Origin: JABDII01 sp041576235
GTDB lineage: Bacteria; Gemmatimonadota; Gemmatimonadetes; Gemmatimonadales; GWC2-71-9
Assembly (NCBI GenBank): GCA_041576235.1
Contig: JBFGLJ010000001.1
Span: forward strand, 1 to 58,480
Length of the DNA stretch: 58,480 nucleotides
Reading direction: 5' to 3'
Position numbers and translations under genes: made by a program. The notes below the pieces were generated by a model that worked only from the letters and a program-made list of their open reading frames with translations, was not told the origin of the DNA and did no database searches. This document shows positions 17,087 through 27,691 of the stretch, one piece after another. How positions within the stretch are numbered: position 1 is the first letter of the stretch; each line of letters starts with the position of its first letter.

Positions 17087-18900
17087 CGAGCAGGTGCGAG
17101 CAGCGCCGTCAAGTCAGCCCGAAAGCGTTCGAGGACCGGCCCAAACCGCGCGCTGTCCGCCGCCTCCGCGAGATTGGTTTCTTCCGATGGGTCACTCACA
17201 TACTCGTAGAGCTCCTCCGCCCCGTCTCCGTTCAGAATGTAGTGCATGCGCTCGTTGAGGAGCGATTTCATCGGCCCGCGGCTCACGGGTTGGCTCGGAG
17301 GCAGGTTGTGACCCTGCCGGACTTCGGAAAGCAGCGGGGTCTCGCCCAGGGCCGTCCCCCGCCAATGGCGCGCCAGACTTGCGCCTGGGAATGGAGCCGC
17401 CTGGTCGATGCCCACCACGTCCAGCACCGTCGCCGGCAGGTCCCGGAGGGTCACCGGCTGCGTGACGCGCATCCCGGAGACCGACGACCCTGGGAGGAGC
17501 ATCACCAGTGGAACGTGAAGGAGTTCCAAGTAGAGACTGTTCCCATGTTCGTAGAGGCCGTGCTCGCCGAAGAGCTCGCCGTGATCGGAGGCGATGACGA
17601 CGAGGGTGTTGCGGAGCCGTCCGCGGCGCTGGAGTTCACCAAGGAGATGGTCGACCTGCGCGTCCAAGTAGGCGATGGACGCGTCATAGTAGTTCTCGAG
17701 TTCGCTCCCCTCGGTAAACTGCTCGCGAATCGCGTGCGGTGAATAGTACGGCTGGTGAGCGTCCATGTAATTCAAAAATGCAAAGAACGGCCGCTCGCCC
17801 GTCGCGGGCAACCACCCGAGAAACTCTCCATTCACATCGGCCGCGTGCTTGGGATGATAGCCTTGCATCGGAAACACCGACCAGTCGAACGCTCGGACCG
17901 CGTCCCAGATGTCCCCGAGCGACGCGCTGGCCGCCAGGGCCTGCACGATCCTGGTGTTGGCCAATTGAGCGCTGAAGGACACCTGCGTCATCGACAGACG
18001 GTAGTCGCGGAAGAAGTGGAAGCCGCGGGCCATTCCCGCGCGGGCACTGGTGTAATGCACGTTGGCGGTAAAGCCGCCGGTCAGATAGCCGTGCGCACCC
18101 AGCACCTCGGCGAGAGTGGGGTACGTGTCGTCCAACGCCGAGAACCAATCGGCGCTGAGTTCGTGAGGGAAACGTCCGGTGAACATGCTGCCGTGCGAGG
18201 GGAGGGTCCACGGCGAGGTCGAGATGGCCCAGTCGAACACCACGCCCTGGCTCGCCATCCGTTCGAGCGTCGGAGTCGTCGGGTGGGGGTGGCCATAGAG
18301 GCCGAGGCTCGTCGCCCGGACCGTATCCCAAATGATGATGAGGACGTTGGGTCGCCCGGCCGCGGCGGCCGGGAGCCCAGCCACCGCCCGCCGTTCCCGC
18401 GCCCCCTCCCAGGCCCGGACGCCCAGCATCGTCGCCGCCAGGACGGCCGCCGCCACGGCGGTAACCCGGGGCAAGAGGACATTGAGCCGCTCCACGCGGC
18501 CCGGCCCCGCCAGGACCCGGCTCGTCTGCACCGCAACCCCCAGGGCCACGAGGAGCGCCGCCAGCCGGTGGATCTGCGTGAAGGGCAGGAACAAGCAGAA
18601 CACCCCGAAGCCGATGCAGCAGACGGTGCGCACCCGGTAGGTCACCACACGCGGCGCCAGCATCGCACCCAGAAAGAGGAGGATGCCCAGCACATTGAAG
18701 AGCAGAGCATACGCCGCCGGCGCCATCCACACGACGTGCCGGCTGGCGAAGATCATCCGGCCGAAGACCGCCTCGCGGAGGAGGAGAATCACAACCTCCG
18801 CCACCCCCGTCGCGATGCCGCACACGATGGCAAACAGGATGTAGTCTGCGGCCAACCGGACGAGCCGTCGCGACGGGCCGCGTGGCGAGGCCTCAGCCAC
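17083..18900 (-). CDS. 5-TM alkaline-phosphatase-superfamily enzyme ('sulfatase')
   Basis: A 605-residue protein with about five N-terminal membrane helices (within 20-165) and a periplasmic sulfatase-fold domain. Metal-binding Asp192 (IIIWDTVRA), the nucleophile segment STSPWTLPSHGSMFTG with Thr232, and SDHGELFGEHGLYEHG are present. True sulfatases need Cys or Ser at the position held by Thr232 and an Arg where His stands. Five helices plus a Thr nucleophile is the arrangement of LtaS and EptA phosphotransferases, so transfer of a phospho-group to a surface glycan or lipid is more likely than sulfate release. It lies between two GT-C-like paralogues, overlapping both. Confidence 0.85.
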   Translation of the reverse strand: MAEASPRGPSRRLVRLAADYILFAIVCGIATGVAEVVILLLREAVFGRMIFASRHVVWMAPAAYALLFNVLGILLFLGAMLAPRVVTYRVRTVCCIGFGVFCLFLPFTQIHRLAALLVALGVAVQTSRVLAGPGRVERLNVLLPRVTAVAAAVLAATMLGVRAWEGARERRAVAGLPAAAAGRPNVLIIIWDTVRATSLGLYGHPHPTTPTLERMASQGVVFDWAISTSPWTLPSHGSMFTGRFPHELSADWFSALDDTYPTLAEVLGAHGYLTGGFTANVHYTSARAGMARGFHFFRDYRLSMTQVSFSAQLANTRIVQALAASASLGDIWDAVRAFDWSVFPMQGYHPKHAADVNGEFLGWLPATGERPFFAFLNYMDAHQPYYSPHAIREQFTEGSELENYYDASIAYLDAQVDHLLGELQRRGRLRNTLVVIASDHGELFGEHGLYEHGNSLYLELLHVPLVMLLPGSSVSGMRVTQPVTLRDLPATVLDVVGIDQAAPFPGASLARHWRGTALGETPLLSEVRQGHNLPPSQPVSRGPMKSLLNERMHYILNGDGAEELYEYVSDPSEETNLAEAADSARFGPVLERFRADLTALLAPAR

Positions 18901-20788
18901 GCGCGGGCTCCGGGCCGCGATCCCAGCGGGTCACCATGAGAAGCCCGGCGGCGATCAGAAACACGAGCGCATTCACCAGGACCTCCGAATCGAAAAGGGC
19001 GATCTGGAGATTGGGAAGCGGCAACGCCTTGATATCCGCCGCATAGCGGCCTTCAGGCCGCAAGGGGCCCGCTCGTACGTGCGCGGCCGGCAAGCGTTCG
19101 TAGATGTCATGGTGCGAATCGCTCGTGAGGTAGCGATAGTGGCGCAGCTCCTCCCGGAATCGCACGTCCCGGGACAGGTAGGCGAGGTAGTCGAACCGGC
19201 GGGTACCGTTCTCGGGAAGATCCCGCGCATGGGCCAGCACCACCAGCAGGTCCGGGCGGGCGGCGACGATGTCGTCGACCACCGCGGTACGGAGTTTCCG
19301 CTCGAGGGGAGACACCTCGGGATAGCGGAGCGGCGGCGGCGCCGCGAGCTGATCGGCGTAGAGTACCATCAGCCACCACAGGCTCGGGAACCGCATGGAC
19401 CATTCCGCTCCCGTTGAGTAGGCCAGCGGCCAGCCCGACGCCATGGTATGCGACAGGGCAACCAGCCGCACCCGCTCCCCCCGTTGACGCACCATATCGG
19501 CCACGTCCCAGTACCCCGAATAGGGCTCGACCGCTTCGCCCCGGGGATCGGCGAGCTTCGTCGCCGCGAAGAGCGCCGACCCCGCCACGGTGGCGATCAG
19601 CACGGCTCCCGTGACCACGAAATAGACCCTGGGGGCGAGGGGAGGAACCGGCCTCCGGACGGTCGCCACCAGCACGGCCAGCAGCAGCACGGCCACCCCC
19701 AGGCTGGTATAGAAGTGGTACGCCCACCCCTTCTGTTGGATGGTGGCTATCAGCAATAAGGCCGCGAGCGCAACGGCGAGCCCCTGGGCGGCGATGGGCC
19801 AGGCGGTCGCGCGCTTGAGCGCCAGGTAGGTCAGCACGGCGAAGAGCGACAGCCGGGCGCCGGGGGTGAACAACAGGGTCACGAGCAGTGGGTTGCGCTC
19901 GAACTGGAGATACAAGGCGGCGAGGTCGCCGACTTGCGCGAGATACGCGGGCGCCAGCCACACCACCAGGAGGGGATAGGATACGACCAGGAGGATCACC
20001 CACGCGCTCTCGGTTCTGATTCTCGGGGCTGCCCGGCGAGCGAAGAAGAGCCACATCTCGAGCGCCACCCAGAGCAGGACGAACTGGGGCTTGAGCGCAA
20101 ATCCGACACCGCCCATGACACCAACCAGGTGGAGGGCGCGGCCTGTGGGTGCGCGATCCATCGCCCGCGCGATCACCACCAACATGTAGGGCAGCACCAG
20201 GGCCAGGATCAGGTGCTCGCGCTCGGTGAAGGCGTCGCCGGGGAGGAGAAACACGACGAAGACCAACACCAAGGTCAGAAACCGGCGGAGCGAGACCCGT
20301 TCCCGCTCGCAAATGGCCCGGAGCCCGACCTGGGAAGCCCCGAGCGAAAGCCCGAGGACTAGGACGACGCCCAGCCGGAAGACGAGGAGATCGGAGATGC
20401 CGAGGGCACGGGCCACGAGGATGGCAGGAAAGTTCAGCGCCACCACCAGGGGCGGGTTGATCTCGATCAGGTCCACATAGAGTTGGAAGCCGTCGAGCAC
20501 TCGGCCCGCCGCGAAGAGCAGAAAGGCATCGTTTACCCCGGGGAGCGTGACCAGCTCGGCGACGATGCCCAGCAGCACCATAGAGGCGACGAGGCCGGCG
20601 AAACGGCCTGGACGAACCAGAGCATCCATCCACGGCCGAGGCGGATCAGCCCCGCCCTCGTCCAACGCGGGGGCAGGGGCAGGGGCGGGGGCAGGGACGG
20701 GCCCTCCGACGGGGCGCTGCTTGGCGACGATGACCTCCGCTGGTCGGCGTGCTGGAAGACTCTGGCCCGAATGATTCGGGCGAGTCAA
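18893..20788 (-). CDS. GT-C-like polytopic membrane protein B
   Basis: A 631-residue paralogue of the 15332-17086 product, sharing LYVDLIEINPPLVVALNFPAI, FTEREHLILALVLPY, ALKPQFVLLWVALE and ATIQQKGWAYHFY. It has an additional N-terminal extension of about 50 residues with a (Pro-Ala)n run encoded by a hexanucleotide repeat. An ATG at 20629 would remove this extension, so the start is uncertain. About ten membrane helices and a C-terminal soluble domain. Its stop overlaps the start of the phosphatase-superfamily gene by 8 bases. Likely glycosyltransferase-like; substrate unknown. Confidence 0.75.
   Translation of the reverse strand: MTRPNHSGQSLPARRPAEVIVAKQRPVGGPVPAPAPAPAPALDEGGADPPRPWMDALVRPGRFAGLVASMVLLGIVAELVTLPGVNDAFLLFAAGRVLDGFQLYVDLIEINPPLVVALNFPAILVARALGISDLLVFRLGVVLVLGLSLGASQVGLRAICERERVSLRRFLTLVLVFVVFLLPGDAFTEREHLILALVLPYMLVVIARAMDRAPTGRALHLVGVMGGVGFALKPQFVLLWVALEMWLFFARRAAPRIRTESAWVILLVVSYPLLVVWLAPAYLAQVGDLAALYLQFERNPLLVTLLFTPGARLSLFAVLTYLALKRATAWPIAAQGLAVALAALLLIATIQQKGWAYHFYTSLGVAVLLLAVLVATVRRPVPPLAPRVYFVVTGAVLIATVAGSALFAATKLADPRGEAVEPYSGYWDVADMVRQRGERVRLVALSHTMASGWPLAYSTGAEWSMRFPSLWWLMVLYADQLAAPPPLRYPEVSPLERKLRTAVVDDIVAARPDLLVVLAHARDLPENGTRRFDYLAYLSRDVRFREELRHYRYLTSDSHHDIYERLPAAHVRAGPLRPEGRYAADIKALPLPNLQIALFDSEVLVNALVFLIAAGLLMVTRWDRGPEPARG
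20670..20693 (+). repeat. GGGGCA hexanucleotide repeat, 4 units
   Basis: Four tandem hexamers (GGGGCA, one with a G at the last position) lie inside the N-terminal part of the GT-C-like gene B and encode alternating Pro-Ala on the minus strand. Because the unit is six bases, length changes would keep the frame. Confidence 0.8.
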
Positions 20789-20858
20789 GACCGGGAATCA
20801 CCAGAGGAACGGCAAGACCAATGCCCGAGAGCCCCTCCGAGCGGGCTCCCAGCCACAC

Positions 20859-20889
20859 AAAACCCCCGGGTCATCCATCGACCTCGGGG
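20859..20889 (-). terminator. Rho-independent terminator of the SUF operon
   Basis: Read on the minus strand, a GC-rich stem (CCCCGAGGTC with GACCCGGGG, one bulge, 7-base loop) is followed directly by TTTTGTG. It lies about 45 bases after the stop of the last small gene, so it probably ends the sufR operon before GT-C gene B. Confidence 0.65.
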
Positions 20890-20935
20890 TCAGCGCATCC
20901 GGACGGACGGGAATCGCCTCCCGACAGGCACGGGG

Positions 20936-21223
20936 TTACTGCTGCAGCGCCTCGCGAAGCGGCGTCACCGACACCACCTCGTGTTCTGGGACCAAGACAT
21001 GGGGATGCTCGGCCTTGACCCCGAATTTCTGGGTCCGCTCGAGAAACGCTTCCCGCGGTCCGTCACCATCATCCGGCCGATGCATCGCCACATCGAGGAG
21101 ATGCACCCCTCGCTGGTCGGTGTGGTGAAACCGACCCACCATGGTGCGACGATCGACACACTCGACCACCACGGTGATCCCGTGCAACGGCTCGTGGCCC
21201 GGATGAAAGACATGCCCGCTCAC
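20936..21223 (-). CDS. Small conserved-looking protein downstream of bacilliredoxin
   Basis: A 95-residue protein starting with GTG, preceded by AGGGA, 8 bases after the bacilliredoxin stop. The central region GITVVVECVDRRTMVGRFHHTDQRGV followed by a beta-rich VHLLDVAMH and VLVPEHEVVSVTPL looks like a small Sm/LSM-type barrel. That fold guess comes only from the pattern of short strands. It is the last gene before the terminator of the SUF operon. Function unknown. Confidence 0.6.
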   Translation of the reverse strand: MSGHVFHPGHEPLHGITVVVECVDRRTMVGRFHHTDQRGVHLLDVAMHRPDDGDGPREAFLERTQKFGVKAEHPHVLVPEHEVVSVTPLREALQQ

Positions 21224-21231
21224 GGCGTTCC

Positions 21232-21666
21232 CTAGTCCTCAACCTGAGCGGCGCAGTGCTTTTCGAACTCAGCCGTCAGGTCCCTGGCAATCTCCTCGGG
21301 ACTCCGGCCCTCGATCATGTGCCGGTGCATGATATACACCACTTCCCCATCCCGGAGGAGCGCCATCGACGGCGAACTCGGCTGGTACTCGCCGAAATAG
21401 CTCCGGGCCCGCGCCGTGGCATCGGTGTCCTGGCCGGCGAACACGCTGTAGACGGCCTGGGGAGTGACGGCATGCTTGAGGGCCAGCCGAAGTGCGGGGC
21501 GCGCCATACCTGCGGCGCACCCGCAGACGGAGTTCACGAACACGAGCGTCGTGCCGCTTTGGTTCGCCAGAGCTTGGTCGACTTCGGCCACGGTGCGGAG
21601 TTCTTTGGCGCCGAGTTGGACGGTCTCTTCTCGCATGGGCGCTACCAATTGGGGGTCGTACATCAT
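21232..21666 (-). CDS. Bacilliredoxin, BrxA/BrxB (YphP/YqiW) family
   Basis: A 144-residue thioredoxin-fold protein with the family's CGC motif in FVNSVCGCAAGMARP and the typical YSVFAGQDTDATARAR and FGEYQPSSPS segments. Members remove bacillithiol from proteins or act as small disulfide reductases. The start ATG at 21666 has a perfect AAGGAG 10 bases upstream. The gene lies 31 bases after sufU, so thiol redox repair is expressed with iron-sulfur assembly. Confidence 0.9.
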   Translation of the reverse strand: MMYDPQLVAPMREETVQLGAKELRTVAEVDQALANQSGTTLVFVNSVCGCAAGMARPALRLALKHAVTPQAVYSVFAGQDTDATARARSYFGEYQPSSPSMALLRDGEVVYIMHRHMIEGRSPEEIARDLTAEFEKHCAAQVED

Positions 21667-21697
21667 GTCTATCAATCTCCTTACAGAAACGGATGGT

Positions 21698-22150
21698 CTA
21701 TTCGGTGCTGACCGGGTCACTCACGCCCGCGAGCGCGGCCCGAAGCGTGTGCCACGAGAGGCTCGCGCACTTGACCCGAACCGGGAACTCGGACACGCCG
21801 CTGAAGACGGCGAGTTTGCCCAGGGTCGAGGGGGCGGCGCCGGGATCGCTCTTTCCGGTCACCAGGTCCTGAAACTTGCCGGCCAGTTGGTCGGCCTCGC
21901 CGGTTGTCTTGCCCTTCACCGCCTCGGTCATCATGGATGCCGAGGCCTTCGAGATCGCGCACCCCGACCCCTGAAAGGAAACGTCGGCGATCCGGTCGCC
22001 GTCGACACGAAGCCAGACGGTTAGCTTGTCGCCGCAGAGCGGGTTGTAGCCCTCGGCCCGGCGATTGGCCTCGTCGAGCGAGCGAAAGTTTCGCGGCGAG
22101 CGGTTGTGATCGAGAATCACGCTCTGGTACAGGTCCCTCAAATCCTCCAT
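21698..22150 (-). CDS. sufU: SufU iron-sulfur/sulfur-transfer protein
   Basis: A 150-residue IscU-like protein. The three conserved cysteines are Cys39 (NPLCGD, with Asp41), Cys64 (GSGCAIS) and Cys128 (RVKCASL). The spacing insert between the second and third Cys is the longer one typical of SufU, a zinc-dependent sulfur acceptor for SufS. It begins directly after the sufS stop with no gap. Confidence 0.93.
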   Translation of the reverse strand: MEDLRDLYQSVILDHNRSPRNFRSLDEANRRAEGYNPLCGDKLTVWLRVDGDRIADVSFQGSGCAISKASASMMTEAVKGKTTGEADQLAGKFQDLVTGKSDPGAAPSTLGKLAVFSGVSEFPVRVKCASLSWHTLRAALAGVSDPVSTE

Positions 22151-23419
22151 CTAGAGGAAGAGCTCCCGGGCTTTGACCAGCCCGTGCACCATGGCATCAA
22201 CCTCGTCTCGCGTGTTGTAGAGGGCGAATGATGCCCTGACGGTGGCCGAAACCCCGAAGTGGTCCATGACCGGTTGGGCACAGTGGTGGCCCGCGCGCAC
22301 GGCCACGCCCTCCCGGTCGAGCACGGTGCCCAGGTCGTGCGGATGGATCGGGTCCATGACGAAGCTCAAGACCCCGGTCCGCGCCTTGGCGGTGCCAATG
22401 AGCCGCACACCCTCGACCTCGAGCACCCGCTCTGTGGCGTACGCCAAGAGGTCGTGCTCGTAGCCCGCCAGCGCCTGGTAATCGATGGTCTTGAGATAGT
22501 CGATGGTCGCACCCAATCCGATGGCCTCGGCGATGGCCGGGGTGCCGGCCTCGAACCGGGCCGGCGGCGCCGCATAGGTCGTCCCGGAAAACCGCACCGA
22601 TTCGATCATGTCTCCGCCACCCTGGTAGGGCGGCATGCGCTCGAGCAACGCGGTCTTGCCATAGACGACTCCGATCCCCGTCGGCCCGAACATCTTGTGG
22701 CCGGAGCACACGAAGAAATCGCAATCCAGGTCCTGGACGTCGACCGGGATGTGTGGCGCCGATTGGGCGCCGTCGATGACCACCGAGACGCCGGCCGCGT
22801 GGGCCTGGGCGACCAGCGACTTGACCGGGTTGATGGTCCCGAGCGCATTCGAGATGTGCACCACCGCGAACAGCTTGGTCCTGGGGGTGAGCAGCCGCTC
22901 GAAGGCTTCGAGATCGAGGTCGCCCTGGTCAGTGATGGGGACCACCCGGAGGCGGGCGCCGGTCGCTTCGCAGAGCATTTGCCACGGTACGATGTTTGAG
23001 TGGTGCTCCATTTCGGTAACGAGCACCTCATCGCCCGAAGACACCGCCATCCGCCCAAAACTCTGGGCGATCAAGTTGATGCCCTCGGTGGTTCCCCGGA
23101 CGAAGATGATTTCACGGTCATCTTGGGCGTTCAAGAAGGCGCGCACCTTGGAGCGCGCCGCATCATAGGCGGCGGTCGCCCGTTCGCTCAAGGCGTGGAG
23201 CCCGCGGTGCACGTTGGCGTGATCGGCTTGGTAGTAAGCCGTCATCGCGTCGATCACCACCTTGGGCTTCTGGCTGCTCGCGGCGTTGTCCAGGTAGGCG
23301 AGCGGATGCCCGTAGACGCGTTGGGCCAGGATCGGGAAGTCGCCCCGCACCCGGGCGACATCGAACCCGGCGCCGCTCGTCGGCGCCCGCTGCGGGACGG
23401 GCTCGGAGGTCGTGGTCAC
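22151..23419 (-). CDS. sufS: Cysteine desulfurase SufS
   Basis: A group II cysteine desulfurase of 422 residues with the GTG start that overlaps the sufD stop (GTGA). Visible features: YLDNAASSQKP near the N-terminus, the pyridoxal phosphate lysine in CSGHKMFGPTGIG, and the catalytic Cys in VRAGHHCAQP. It supplies sulfur to SufU and SufBCD. A longer ATG start at 23443 is possible but would extend the overlap with sufD. Confidence 0.94.
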   Translation of the reverse strand: MTTTSEPVPQRAPTSGAGFDVARVRGDFPILAQRVYGHPLAYLDNAASSQKPKVVIDAMTAYYQADHANVHRGLHALSERATAAYDAARSKVRAFLNAQDDREIIFVRGTTEGINLIAQSFGRMAVSSGDEVLVTEMEHHSNIVPWQMLCEATGARLRVVPITDQGDLDLEAFERLLTPRTKLFAVVHISNALGTINPVKSLVAQAHAAGVSVVIDGAQSAPHIPVDVQDLDCDFFVCSGHKMFGPTGIGVVYGKTALLERMPPYQGGGDMIESVRFSGTTYAAPPARFEAGTPAIAEAIGLGATIDYLKTIDYQALAGYEHDLLAYATERVLEVEGVRLIGTAKARTGVLSFVMDPIHPHDLGTVLDREGVAVRAGHHCAQPVMDHFGVSATVRASFALYNTRDEVDAMVHGLVKARELFL

Positions 23420-24738
23420 GCGGCGGGCCGCTTCCCCCCCCACTGCAGCCGATCACGCACCAAGCCTTCCAAGTGCTCGGCTACTGCCGGCACATGAATC
23501 TCCTCGATCACATCCGCGGCGAACCCATAGGTGACCATGGTGCGAGCTTGGGACAGGGGAATGCCCCGGGTTCGGCAGTAGAACAGCGCCATCTCATCCA
23601 GCTGACCGACGGTGGCTCCATGGGTGCACTTCACGTCGTCGGCAAAGATCTCCAGTTGCGGCTTGGTATCGACCTTGGCCTTGTCGGAGAGCAGCAGGTT
23701 CATGTTGGTCTGCTTGCCGTCGGTCTGTTGGGCCTCGGGGCGCACGAACACCTTGCCGTTGAACACGGCGTGGGAGCGGTCATCCAGCATGCCTTTGTAC
23801 ACCTCGTGGCTGGTGCAGGACGGCTTGGCGTGTTCGATTCGGGTCTGATGGTCGACGTGCTGCGTCCCGTGCCCTATATACAGGCCGTTCAAGGTGGCGT
23901 GGGCACCCTCGCCATCGAGCACGGTGTACACATTGGTCCGGGACAGGGCGGCGCCCAGCGCAAACGAGAAGGATTCGAAGTGGCTCGAACGCGCCTGGTG
24001 CGCCTCGATGGTTTCGATGTGGAAGGCGGCTTCGCTCTCGCGCTGCACCTTGTAATGATTGAGGCGCGCGCCTTCGCCCAGGCTGATTTCAGTCACGGCG
24101 TTGGTGAGATACCGACCGTCGGTGAGCGACACATGGCTCTCGATGACCGTCGCTTGGGCGTGACGCTCGACCACAATGAGGTTCCTCGGGTGCGCGGCGC
24201 CCTCCGCTGCCTCGCGCGACGTCACAAACAGCACGTGGAGCGGGGGCTCCACCACCGCCTCCCGCGGAAGGTGCACAACCGCACCGTCCGTGTGGAGCGC
24301 CGTGTTCAGCTCCGTGAACGGACTCGGCGCGTTGACGGCCAGCGTGGTCAAGTGGGCTCGCACCATGGCGGGGTCGGCCAGCTGCGCCTCTCGCAGGCTG
24401 CCGACGCGAACCTCAGACGAGAACCCCTCGAGGGCCGACAGACTCGGCACGAAATGGCCGTTCACGAACACCAGCCTGGGCCATTCCTCATGCGCAAAGA
24501 GGTATGGGCGAATGTCGTCGAGCGATGGAAGCGGATCGGCCGCCGGAAGCAGCGGGAACTCGGCCTTGGCAATCGGCTGGACGTTGGTGAACCGCCAGTC
24601 CTCATGCTTTCGGCCAGGGAACCCTGCGTGCGCGAAGCGGTCGAGGGCGGCCTCACGGACCGGCCACACCCAGGTGCCTCGGCCCCCGCCGTTCTTGGCC
24701 AACGACGCAAAGGAAGCCCGATAGGTATCGATGGTCAC
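23416..24738 (-). CDS. sufD: Fe-S assembly protein SufD
   Basis: A 440-residue SufB/SufD-family protein. Recognisable segments include PGRKHEDWRFTNV near the N-terminus, the beta-helix core, KVFVRPEAQQTDGKQTNMNLLLS, and the C-terminal DDVKCTHGATVGQLDEMALFYCRTRGI split around 380-410. The GTG start at 24738 overlaps the sufC stop (GTGA), whereas upstream starts would run deep into sufC. It pairs with SufB and SufC in the scaffold complex. Confidence 0.93.
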   Translation of the reverse strand: MTIDTYRASFASLAKNGGGRGTWVWPVREAALDRFAHAGFPGRKHEDWRFTNVQPIAKAEFPLLPAADPLPSLDDIRPYLFAHEEWPRLVFVNGHFVPSLSALEGFSSEVRVGSLREAQLADPAMVRAHLTTLAVNAPSPFTELNTALHTDGAVVHLPREAVVEPPLHVLFVTSREAAEGAAHPRNLIVVERHAQATVIESHVSLTDGRYLTNAVTEISLGEGARLNHYKVQRESEAAFHIETIEAHQARSSHFESFSFALGAALSRTNVYTVLDGEGAHATLNGLYIGHGTQHVDHQTRIEHAKPSCTSHEVYKGMLDDRSHAVFNGKVFVRPEAQQTDGKQTNMNLLLSDKAKVDTKPQLEIFADDVKCTHGATVGQLDEMALFYCRTRGIPLSQARTMVTYGFAADVIEEIHVPAVAEHLEGLVRDRLQWGGKRPAA

Positions 24739-25484
24739 GCCGCCACCTCTTGGACCCAGTCGTATCCCCTTTCCTCCAGCTCCAAAGCCAACTCCTTCCC
24801 GCCGGACTTGACCACCCGACCACCGAAGAGCACGTGCACGTAATCGGGCACGATGTAGTTCAGGAGCCGCTGGTAGTGGGTGACGACGATGGTGGCGTTG
24901 TCGGGCCGGCGCAGCTTGTTGACGCCCTCGGCAACGATCTTCAGCGCGTCGATATCCAGCCCCGAATCGGTCTCGTCCAAAATGGCCAACTTGGGCTCGA
25001 GCACCGCCATCTGGAGGATTTCGTTTCGTTTCTTTTCGCCTCCCGAGAACCCGGCGTTCACCGCCCGGCTCAGGATCTCCGGCCCCCAACGCACATGCGC
25101 GAGCTTCTCGTTCATCAGGTCCATGAAATCGATGGGATCAAGTTCCTCGAGGCCGTGGCGCTTGCGCTTCTCGTTATACGCGGCCCGCAGGAAGTAGGCG
25201 TTGGTCACGCCGGGAATCTCGACCGGGTATTGGAAGGCCAAGAACAACCCGGCAGCCGCCCGTTCATCGGGATCGAGCTCGAACAGGTCCTGGCCCTCGA
25301 AACTGATGGCGCCTTCGGTGATCTCGAACGCGGGATGGCCGGCGATGACCTGGGCCAAGGTGCTCTTCCCCGATCCATTGGGGCCCATGACGGCGTGCAC
25401 TTCACCGGCGTTCACGGAGAGGCTCACCCCCTTCAGGATGGGCGTGTCCTCGGCCTTGGCATGCAAATTGGTGATTTCAAGCAC
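24735..25484 (-). CDS. sufC: Fe-S assembly ATPase SufC
   Basis: A 249-residue ABC-type ATPase with Walker A GPNGSGKST (35-43), signature FSGGEKKRNEI and Walker B LAILDETDSGLDIDAL. All match SufC, including the KKRNE variant typical of the family. No membrane partner is nearby, as expected for a soluble scaffold ATPase. It begins 48 bases after sufB. Confidence 0.96.
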   Translation of the reverse strand: MLEITNLHAKAEDTPILKGVSLSVNAGEVHAVMGPNGSGKSTLAQVIAGHPAFEITEGAISFEGQDLFELDPDERAAAGLFLAFQYPVEIPGVTNAYFLRAAYNEKRKRHGLEELDPIDFMDLMNEKLAHVRWGPEILSRAVNAGFSGGEKKRNEILQMAVLEPKLAILDETDSGLDIDALKIVAEGVNKLRRPDNATIVVTHYQRLLNYIVPDYVHVLFGGRVVKSGGKELALELEERGYDWVQEVAA

Positions 25485-25532
25485 TCTGTCGAATCCTCGG
25501 TATGAGGCGGCTCTCCGTGAGCGGCCGAATGG

Positions 25533-26968
<1,436 letters not shown>

Positions 26969-26972
<4 letters not shown>

Positions 26973-27685
26973 GGAGTATCCTGTTCCTCTTGAAGACCTG
27001 GCGTGTCCCCCGCGGCCCCCGCCGGCATGAATTGCACGTGATAGGCGCACGAGGCGCACCCGCCCAGCACATGGGTCCGACGCTCGACCTCTGCGGAGAA
27101 GACGTCGGCCAGAAACTTGCGTTCAGCGGCACACAGTTCCGGGAAGCGCTCGGCGACCGCCAGCAGCGCGCAGTTGTGCTCGGTGAGCACCCCGCCCTCG
27201 GCGCCACCTTCCCATTCGGCCATGAACCCCTCGTCGGAGAGCACCTGGGCCACCAGCTCGAACCGCCTCGGGCCGCTCACACCCTCGAGATCCAGCTCCA
27301 AGCGGCGCTGCAGATGTTCGAAGTGGCGTTCCAGCAGCCGCACCGCCTCGGCCCGGCCCTCCCGCTCGACCAGATGATCCAGCAACTCTGTCAGAGTCTC
27401 CTGGTAGCGCCGTGGAAAGAGCGCCTCTCCGCCCGGCGACAGCCGGTACACGAAGACCGGCGCCCCCACGCCCCGCTGCTGCCGGTCGTACCCGATCAAC
27501 GCCTCGGCCTCCAGCTCCCGCAGGTGATGGCGGATGGCATTCAAAGAGAGATCGAGCTTCTCCGCCAACTCCTTGGCCGTGAGCCCCTGAGAGCGCTTGA
27601 GCTCCACCAGGATCGACCCCCGGCGCCCGCGGTATCCGACCGGGAGCCCCGCGGCTTCCTTGAGTTTTGAGACCGATAGCGCCAT
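26969..27685 (-). CDS. sufR: SufR-like iron-sulfur transcriptional regulator
   Basis: A 238-residue regulator with a winged helix (about 24-80; TAKELAEKLDLSLNAIRHHL) and a C-terminal part holding HNCALL, an ELCAAE segment and GGCASCAYH, the cysteines expected to bind a 4Fe-4S cluster in SufR. SufR represses the suf operon when clusters are sufficient. Position as first gene, overlapping sufB by 4 bases, fits autoregulation. The operator may be the tandem repeat at 27740-27755. Confidence 0.9.
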
Positions 27686-27691
27686 GGCTGA

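Noticed and set aside
15002..17209. 735-codon plus-strand open frame
   Set aside because: Antisense to the GT-C-like gene A, whose paralogue and motifs prove the minus-strand reading.
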